DNA of 47,236 nucleotides from NCBI GenBank assembly GCA_913031575.1, contig CAJWEV010000013.1, positions 1-47,236 of the forward strand. The letters run 5' to 3'. Under the pieces are notes generated by a model. The model saw nothing but the letters and a program-made list of their open reading frames with translations, was not told the DNA's origin and did not search any database. This document shows positions 41,600 through 47,236 of this stretch, piece after piece; within the stretch, counting starts at the first letter, position 1; each line of letters opens with the position of its first letter. The DNA is from an uncultured Halieaceae bacterium. Lineage in GTDB: Bacteria > Pseudomonadota > Gammaproteobacteria > Pseudomonadales > Halieaceae. The translations under genes and the position numbers were made by a program.

Positions 41600-42166
41600 G
41601 TGAGCGCGGTCTCGGACATCACCAATAAACAGGCGATCACGTGCGTTCGCGCTTGGATCGAGCTGTTTGTAGTCGGTCTCAACTTATGCCCCTTTGCACG
41701 CCCTCTTGTCTCATCAGATGCACTGCGCATCGTTGCCTCTGAGTCGGCATCCTCCGAGGCCATTGCAACAGTGCTCATCACGGAGCTTGATCTGCTCAGC
41801 CAGTCAGAGGAGTCGGATATCGCCACGTCAGTGCTCGTCTTCCCAGAGGGTTTAGAGGATTTTGATAATTATCTAGGATTTCTCGATGACGCGCAGACGC
41901 TGCTCGAGGAGATGGGATTGGATGGCGAGATTCAGCTCGCCAGTTTTCATCCTGAATATCGCTTTGAGGGAGAGCCTGTAGGCGCGGTCAGTAACTTTAC
42001 TAACCGTGCGCCATACCCACTTATTCATTTGCTCCGCGAGACGACGGTGACGAGCGCGCTGGACACCTACCCGAACCCGGAGCGGATCCCTGAGCGCAAT
42101 ATTCAGACGCTCGAGCGACTGGGATTAGCTGGCATTGAGCGCTTACTGTACTCACTCGATCGCTAA
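41600..42166 (+). CDS. DUF1415 family protein
   Basis: The 188-residue protein belongs to a conserved family of unknown function. Signatures are AWIELFVVGLNLCPFARP (18-35) with an invariant-looking Cys30, ASFHPEYRFEGEPV, and NRAPYPLIHLLRE followed by the late ERNIQTLERLG. There is no signal peptide. The start is a GTG at 41600 with a poor ribosome site; no in-frame ATG gives the family's N-terminus. It lies across a 279-bp divergent gap from the Coq4-like gene and converges on the MFS gene after 13 bp. The function is unknown; the conserved cysteine may hint at redox or metal chemistry. Confidence 0.88.
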   Translation: MSAVSDITNKQAITCVRAWIELFVVGLNLCPFARPLVSSDALRIVASESASSEAIATVLITELDLLSQSEESDIATSVLVFPEGLEDFDNYLGFLDDAQTLLEEMGLDGEIQLASFHPEYRFEGEPVGAVSNFTNRAPYPLIHLLRETTVTSALDTYPNPERIPERNIQTLERLGLAGIERLLYSLDR

Positions 42167-42179
42167 AAAGTTACCACTG

Positions 42180-43643
42180 TCAGGCTGCCTGCGCGGGATT
42201 GCGATCGACCATGTCCTTATCGAGACGCCGCCACGTTAAGAGGAAGAAGAAGGCACAGGCCGCATAGAGACTCGCGGTAATCAGCATGGCGGATCTGAGA
42301 CTGTCGGCATAAACCGCACCGCAGACTTTCTGCAGCGGCTCACTGAGTTCGGCAATCACTCGTGGATGACACTGATTTCTGGCTAGTTCTTCGGCGGTGA
42401 CGCCCAACTCCACAATCCCGTTGACGAAAAAGATGTCGGAGACGGCCCCAATGAAGAGCGGTCCGAAACCATAACCGATGAGGTTAACTACGAAGAGCAG
42501 TACAGCGGTCGCTGTCGCGCGCACGGGCATTGTGACCACGCCTTGACCAATCGTGTACTGGGCGGCCAGATAGCCGTACTTCACAAAGCCACCAATGCCC
42601 AAGCATATGCCTGCGTAGAGCAGATTCTCGGTGGTGAAAGCATATAGATAGAAAGGAACCGACAGCGCTAAACCAATGGCAGGTACCCAGGCGATGGCGC
42701 CCGGGTATTTCTTGTAGAGCCGGGTTGCCATCCAACCGGTAGCGAATGTGCCACTGGCGGCGACGAGTGCGACTGGCGTGTTAATCCATATGGCGGCCTC
42801 ACCGGTGGTAATACCGTGAGCACGCACGAGAAAGATCGATTGGAAAGACGAGATGCCGTAGCCGCAAAAAGCCGCAATGGTGGCGCCTGCTGTCATCAAC
42901 CAGAAGGCGGGTTTTGTCATTAACTCCCGAATGGCCTCACGCAGTTCAACACGCTCTTTAGGTGTTGTACCGACGGGATCGGTATAGCCGCGAGGTGGTT
43001 CCTTAACCGTCATCTTGAAGATAGCGGCGATGAGCAGACCGGGTAAGCCAACGACAAAAAATGCCGTTCGCCAATCGAAAGCGTCGGTGACCCAACCGCC
43101 AATCAGGTTGGCGAACATACCACCGAGTGTGACGCCCATGGCGTAAACGCCGAGCGCCTGGGAGCGCTCAGGCGGTGTGAAGTAATCGGCAATAAGAGAG
43201 TTTGCCGGGGGCGTACACCCGGCCTCACCAACACCAACCCCGACTCGGCACATCAGCAGGACCCAGAACGCCCCGATGGTTATCGAGCCAATGGTGACTT
43301 CAGTGGAAAGGCCGCACAGCGCGGTCATTAGCGACCAGAGGGCGATGCAGATGGTCATAATCCACACGCGATGTCCGGTATCGGCGAGTCGCGCCAGGGG
43401 GATGCCGACGATGGTGTAAAGCAGGGCAAAGCCAAAGCCCGTAAGCAAGCCGAACTGGGTGTCTGAAATCCCGAGCTCCGGTACCAGGTCAGGACCCACC
43501 ACCGCGAGAAGTCCGCGATCGACAAAGTTCAAAATGTAAATGAGTGTCAGGGCTGAGAGAACGTAGGTTCGGTAGGACTTTGTGCCATACCCGGCGTTTT
43601 CGACTGATGATTGCTGACCTTCGGTTTTGGATACTGCTGTCAT
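42180..43643 (-). CDS. MFS transporter (spinster-like)
   Basis: The 487-residue, twelve-helix carrier begins with a polar leader, then LTLIYILNFVDRGLLAVVGP, the spinster-type first helix with F-V-D-R. The loop PLARLADTGHRVW replaces the classical MFS signature, and GVGVGEAGCTPPANSLIADY (helices 4-5) is the group hallmark. Members are widespread in marine and sphingomonad genomes and move organic acids, lipids or unknown metabolites; the substrate cannot be named. Between helices 10 and 12 there is a longer loop (ELSEPLQKVCGAVYADSL) with a Cys, and another Cys lies in ARNQCHP. A palindromic sequence covers its ribosome site. Confidence 0.88.
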   Translation of the reverse strand: MTAVSKTEGQQSSVENAGYGTKSYRTYVLSALTLIYILNFVDRGLLAVVGPDLVPELGISDTQFGLLTGFGFALLYTIVGIPLARLADTGHRVWIMTICIALWSLMTALCGLSTEVTIGSITIGAFWVLLMCRVGVGVGEAGCTPPANSLIADYFTPPERSQALGVYAMGVTLGGMFANLIGGWVTDAFDWRTAFFVVGLPGLLIAAIFKMTVKEPPRGYTDPVGTTPKERVELREAIRELMTKPAFWLMTAGATIAAFCGYGISSFQSIFLVRAHGITTGEAAIWINTPVALVAASGTFATGWMATRLYKKYPGAIAWVPAIGLALSVPFYLYAFTTENLLYAGICLGIGGFVKYGYLAAQYTIGQGVVTMPVRATATAVLLFVVNLIGYGFGPLFIGAVSDIFFVNGIVELGVTAEELARNQCHPRVIAELSEPLQKVCGAVYADSLRSAMLITASLYAACAFFFLLTWRRLDKDMVDRNPAQAA

Positions 43644-43649
43644 TAAAAA

Positions 43650-43667
43650 ATTTCCCTAGAGAAATTA
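43650..43667. promoter_or_regulatory. Inverted repeat covering the ribosome site of the MFS gene
   Basis: AATTTCCCTAGAGAAATT has 6-bp perfect arms (AATTTC/GAAATT) around six bases. On the minus strand it contains the AGGGAAA ribosome site, about 7 nt before the ATG. It may be an operator or may fold over the ribosome site. Confidence 0.35.
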
Positions 43668-43867
43668 ACGTTCATTATTGTTTTTGGAGAGGGTGACTCG
43701 CATTAAAGAATGACGCGGCCACCCATCGAACGGTAAGCGATGCTGACCTGAGTATGCGTGTTCATCACCTGAGAAGTCACGTCTTGTATTTGCCATATCA
43801 GGCAAAAATCAAATCGACGCCTCTGGACAATGGGTACCTCCGATACGTCATATAAAAAGAGGCTTGA

Positions 43868-46800
43868 TTAATCGAGCGGTGCGACGATATGCGCCAGATT
43901 ATTCTCCCGCGCCCACTCATTTATTCGCTGTAGCTCATTTTCTGTGATGGCCAACAACTGAGCCTTTGCAACATGCCATTGCTCACTGAGGTCCGCTAGG
44001 CGTTGCAGCGACCCCTCTGAGACAGGTGCACCCGCGCGATCGATCACGTCAAACACGTGTCGGATATGTACATCTAACATGGGCGGCATACTGTCCTCGT
44101 CCTCATAGGTTTTATAGCCCGTTTGCGTCACGAGATTTTCCCACGCATTCAGCTTATTGATGGCCTTTGCAGAGAGCGCTTTGAGCGATTCGTTATCACC
44201 GCTGTCGAGGACAAGGGCCTCGATCCGGTCTCGCGCTGTTCGCGCATTATTCAGTGCCTGCAGCAGCTCATTGAGCATTGCCGCCGCCTCGGATCGTTTG
44301 GTATCTAAAAACGCATAGTCGTCTGGGCTCGCGTCTACCCGGGGATCGGCAGATAAGACGAAGTCTGTTGAGTCTGAGTGATCGCCAATACGCACAGATA
44401 CCGAATACTGCCCGGGCGTTACCGTTGGTCCGCTGAAGCCAGCGAAGAGACGGATATCGTCAATACAGGTCAGGCCATCTTTACGCATATCCCAGGACCA
44501 GTTATTGATGCCCTGCTTCATGGTCGGGTAGCTCATTGTGTAGGCCAATCGAGGAGTCAGATTACCTATTACACAGCGGTCAAACTCGCGCTCTTCACTC
44601 GAGTACGTTCTTACCAAATCACCATCTTTGTTAAGAATCTGTATGGATAGTGGACCCTCAATCTCGTCCCCGATGAAGTAGGAGAGAACCACGCCCGATA
44701 ATGGGTTTTTCCCTTTGTTGGCACCGCCGCGCCCACTCCAGCGCATTAGCGTCGTCGGTTTTGGTTCGAAAACATGTACTTTTTTCTCTGTCAGCGACGC
44801 AGTGAGTTGGCGGATGACCGTGAGCTCATCCAATGCCCAAAACCCTCGGCCTTGGGTCGCCGCAACCAGTGTGTTTTGCCGAACCCTCAAGTCTGTGATT
44901 GGCACGGTGGGGAAATTCATGTCCAAGGACTGCCAGTGATCGCCGTCGTTAAAAGAGACAAATAGCCCGCCTTCGGATCCCGCGTATAGAAGCCCCTCTT
45001 TCTCGGGATCGGCGCGGACCACGCGCACAAAATTGTCGTCGGGGAGGTCGCCATCGAGTCTCGTCCAGCGCTTCCCGTAGTCGGTCAACTTGTAAATGTA
45101 GGGACGGAAATCATTCATCTTGTAGCCCGCCACCGCAATGTAGGCAACGCCCGGTTCATGTGGACTGACGTCGATAGCGTTAATTTGAGCGCCTTTCAAA
45201 TTCCTCGGTGTTATATCTACCCATGACTCGCCGCCGTTCTGCGTGATTTGCAGCCGACCGTCGTCTGTTCCCACCCATATGACCCCTGCTTGATGGGTCG
45301 ATTCGGCAATGTAGAAAATCGTGCCGTAGAACTCAGCACCCACATTTTCTGGCGTCAGCGGACCACCGTTTAAGCCCTGTTTGGATTTATCGTTGAAGGT
45401 TAAGTCGGGACTGATTTCTGTCCAGGTCACACCGCGGTTGTCACTGCGCAGTAACTTCTGGGTGCCGTAGTAGAGAATTTGGGGGTCGTGTGGCGACGCC
45501 ACTACCGGGGCATTCCAGTTTGTGCGGTATTTGAGATCTTTCGATTGCTCGCCGAAAACGTATTCGGGATAAGGCTTGATCGGGCGAGTACGCTTGTTAA
45601 CGTGGTCATACTCGGTCAGCGTACCGTTAATCGTGGTTGCGTAAATCAGTCGAGGATTGTCGGGATTAAAGGCGATGTGCGCGCTTTCACCACCGCCAAC
45701 AGCGAAGTAGTCGCCGTGCCCAATACCGCCTCCAAATGTCCGGCTGGGAATGGAGACCGTGGAGTTATCTTGCTGTCCTGCGTAAATCCTGAAGGGTGTC
45801 TGGTTGTCGGTTATTACCCGATAAAACTGAGCGGTCGGCTGATTCATGATGCTGGACCACGATGCGCCGCCATCGAAGGTTACGGTGGCTCCTCCATCAT
45901 TACCATTGATGAAGTTTGCACTGTTTCTAGGGTTGAACCACATGTCGTGGTGATCACCGTGGGGCGCCGATCGCGTTTCAAAGGTCTTCCCACCATCGAT
46001 CGACTTCATGAGGGGTGCGTTAAGTACCCATACCGTATCGGCATTCTGTGGATCGGCTTTTATATGGATGTAATACCAAGCACGAGACCAAATGATTCGC
46101 TCGTTATTCAGCAGAGACCAGGTTTCGCCATAGTCGTCACTGCGCCACAAACCACCTTGATCGATCTCTGCTTCGACAATCGCATAAACGCGATTCGGAC
46201 TGCTGGCAGATACATCGACTCCTGTTTTACCAATGAGCTCAGGAAGGCCGCCACCCAGCTTCTTCCAGCTATCACCCCCGTCCGTAGTTTTATAAAGCCC
46301 ACCGGCTGTACCGCCTGATTTGATGAACCAGGGGGTTCGACCGTGTTCCCACATCGATGCGTACATGATTCGAGAGTTGGTAGGGTCCATTGAGAGATCT
46401 GTTGCGCCCGTCTCATCGTCAATCTGAAGCACCGGCTCCCACGTGTCCCCGCCGTTAGTCGATCGATATACACCACGCTCTTCATTTGGTCCCCAAATTT
46501 GTCCCTGGACGGCCACATAGACTAGGTCGGGATTAGATGGGTGGACAATGACCCGGGCAATTTGACCCGCGTCCTTAAGTCCTATGTGTTTCCAGGTTTT
46601 ACCGGCATCGGTCGACTTGTACATGCCATCACCATGACTGGTGGTGACCCCGCGAATCGGAGCCTCGCCTGTTCCAACGTAGACAATGTTTTCATCTGAT
46701 TCGGCAACCGCGATGGCACCAATAGTACCGACACCAAAGTAGCCATCTGACACGTTACTCCATGAGTTTCCAGCGTTATTGGTTTTCCATACGCCCCCGC

Positions 46801-47002
46801 CAGTGGCTCCCATGTAGTATGTTCGGTCGTTACTGAGCACACCCGACACAGCAGTGACTCGCCCACCTCGCCACGGGCCAATTTCTCGCCATTCAAGACC
46901 CTCATATAGCGCAGTGTCGATGATATCCTTGGCCTGAGAGGGTGTTGCTAGTGTTATACCTAGGAGTAGTAAGAAAAATAGCTGGAGTTTCAACTTGGAC
47001 AC
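43868..47002 (-). CDS. Exported BNR/Asp-box (VPS10/sortilin-like) beta-propeller protein
   Basis: The 1044-residue protein has a signal peptide (residues 5-24, ending PSQA). Repeated Asp-box motifs of the S-x-D-x-G-x-T-W type fill the first two thirds: STDAGKTWKH, STNGGDTWEP, TTDGGDSWKK, SDDYGETWSL, SIDGGKTFET, SDNRGVTWTE and TQNGGESWVD. Seven or more repeats mean one or two beta propellers. The last third has a beta-sandwich-like stretch (SVRIGDHSDSTDFVLSAD) and helices at the end. Such proteins are annotated as glycosyl hydrolases or sortilin-like, but no sialidase catalytic set is evident, so binding or scaffolding is safer. A GTG start follows GGGAG. It probably acts in the periplasm or outside the cell. 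Confidence 0.86.
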   Translation of the reverse strand: MSKLKLQLFFLLLLGITLATPSQAKDIIDTALYEGLEWREIGPWRGGRVTAVSGVLSNDRTYYMGATGGGVWKTNNAGNSWSNVSDGYFGVGTIGAIAVAESDENIVYVGTGEAPIRGVTTSHGDGMYKSTDAGKTWKHIGLKDAGQIARVIVHPSNPDLVYVAVQGQIWGPNEERGVYRSTNGGDTWEPVLQIDDETGATDLSMDPTNSRIMYASMWEHGRTPWFIKSGGTAGGLYKTTDGGDSWKKLGGGLPELIGKTGVDVSASSPNRVYAIVEAEIDQGGLWRSDDYGETWSLLNNERIIWSRAWYYIHIKADPQNADTVWVLNAPLMKSIDGGKTFETRSAPHGDHHDMWFNPRNSANFINGNDGGATVTFDGGASWSSIMNQPTAQFYRVITDNQTPFRIYAGQQDNSTVSIPSRTFGGGIGHGDYFAVGGGESAHIAFNPDNPRLIYATTINGTLTEYDHVNKRTRPIKPYPEYVFGEQSKDLKYRTNWNAPVVASPHDPQILYYGTQKLLRSDNRGVTWTEISPDLTFNDKSKQGLNGGPLTPENVGAEFYGTIFYIAESTHQAGVIWVGTDDGRLQITQNGGESWVDITPRNLKGAQINAIDVSPHEPGVAYIAVAGYKMNDFRPYIYKLTDYGKRWTRLDGDLPDDNFVRVVRADPEKEGLLYAGSEGGLFVSFNDGDHWQSLDMNFPTVPITDLRVRQNTLVAATQGRGFWALDELTVIRQLTASLTEKKVHVFEPKPTTLMRWSGRGGANKGKNPLSGVVLSYFIGDEIEGPLSIQILNKDGDLVRTYSSEEREFDRCVIGNLTPRLAYTMSYPTMKQGINNWSWDMRKDGLTCIDDIRLFAGFSGPTVTPGQYSVSVRIGDHSDSTDFVLSADPRVDASPDDYAFLDTKRSEAAAMLNELLQALNNARTARDRIEALVLDSGDNESLKALSAKAINKLNAWENLVTQTGYKTYEDEDSMPPMLDVHIRHVFDVIDRAGAPVSEGSLQRLADLSEQWHVAKAQLLAITENELQRINEWARENNLAHIVAPLD

Positions 47003-47236
47003 AATGACTCCCTGTCACGTCGAAGTGACATTTGCTTCATATTAATTTCCTAAATCTAACGTATCACCGGCCAATGGCAAGTGTGGTCGCTTATGTCTGG
47101 CTAAGTCAGGCTATCGGTGTGTGACGCAACCATAAGGTTCTGGATCTTTGGTCGTTGTGGCGGAAGGTCGAGTCTTCGCTGCGCTTGACAGACCTTCGCT
47201 ACGATGTACTTCCAGTTTTTTACCAGTTCCAATATC
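47003..47236. other. Upstream region of the propeller gene, no gene seen
   Basis: This 234-bp stretch to the window edge holds no supported gene. It contains the hairpin sequence at 47013-47030 just before the GGGAG ribosome site of the leftward propeller gene. No promoter with both boxes near consensus could be placed. Confidence 0.5.
47013..47030. promoter_or_regulatory. Inverted repeat next to the ribosome site of the propeller gene
   Basis: TGTCAC-GTCGAA-GTGACA has perfect 6-bp arms and 6-bp spacing. On the minus strand it lies directly before GGGAG and the GTG start, so it could be a leader hairpin or an operator. The half-sites are in the opposite order to a CRP site. Confidence 0.4.

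Noticed and set aside
45479..46318. Rightward frame of 279 residues
   Set aside because: It lies entirely antisense inside the Asp-box propeller gene, whose repeats are clear; the frame is a shadow.
47013..47030. CRP-binding site
   Set aside because: CRP sites read TGTGA-N6-TCACA; here the half-sites are TGTCAC and GTGACA, so they are not the CRP pattern.
1..47236. tRNA-Sec or other Sec-machinery genes, CRISPR arrays, insertion sequences or prophage
   Set aside because: I looked for tRNA-like folds in the gaps, repeated spacers, transposase motifs and phage genes and found none that could be supported.

Overview
The window looks like chromosome from a marine gammaproteobacterium, probably of the OM60/NOR5 (Halieaceae) type. 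This placement is an inference from gene content: TonB-dependent receptors, BCCT carriers, lipoprotein esterases, acyl-CoA enzymes, GC-rich codon use and several GTG/TTG starts. Genes are dense. I saw no tRNA, rRNA, CRISPR array, insertion sequence or prophage.

Layout. (1) 1-5 kb: a leftward set encodes a NodU/CmcH-type carbamoyltransferase, an SxtJ membrane protein, a 50-residue DUF5989 protein and a GNAT acetyltransferase cut by the window edge. It faces a rightward SGNH-hydrolase/TPR membrane protein. (2) 5-6.3 kb: an ECHDC3-like crotonase lacking both usual catalytic glutamates, then a CoA-binding protein. (3) 6.3-13.5 kb: a choline/betaine locus. An MHS-type carrier diverges from an operon of betaine aldehyde dehydrogenase, a periplasmic alkaline-phosphatase-fold hydrolase, a BetA-like choline dehydrogenase and a shortened BCCT-like membrane protein. 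(4) 13.5-19.6 kb: an FAD oxidoreductase, a TonB-dependent receptor with a clear terminator, and a TPR-sulfotransferase. (5) 19.7-25.2 kb: a full BCCT carrier, an SDR, a lipoprotein carboxylesterase, and a Tat-exported sulfite-oxidase-like enzyme fused to a cytochrome c domain. (6) 25.3-33.9 kb: a LysE exporter, two adjacent acyl-CoA dehydrogenases, a second lipoprotein carboxylesterase, an exported amidase, a dienoyl-CoA isomerase-like crotonase and an M19 dipeptidase. (7) 34-39.3 kb: a second TonB-dependent receptor, an AzgA-type purine permease and two divergent phosphoribosyltransferase paralogues. (8) 39.4-42.2 kb: a Coq4-like protein, an AhpD-like selenoprotein and a DUF1415 protein. (9) 42.2-47 kb: an MFS carrier and a large exported BNR/VPS10-like propeller protein.

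The most notable find is at 39415-40551 on the minus strand. Two apparently separate reading frames are one gene interrupted by an in-frame UGA. The UGA falls exactly where the second cysteine of an AhpD-type CxxC redox motif belongs, giving C-F-Y-U. The codons after it continue the domain in the same frame. A 9-bp hairpin with a GGU apical loop lies 16 nt downstream of the UGA, as expected of a bacterial SECIS element. The Glu/Cys/Sec/His spacing matches the AhpD catalytic set. The gene has its own sigma70-like promoter and a 17-bp palindrome at its start. No selA, selB, selC or selD lies in the window, so Sec decoding has to be confirmed elsewhere in the genome.

Overall the window reads as a heterotrophic scavenging region: uptake of choline/betaine, purines and larger outer-membrane substrates; hydrolysis of esters, amides and dipeptides; beta-oxidation; and redox defence.
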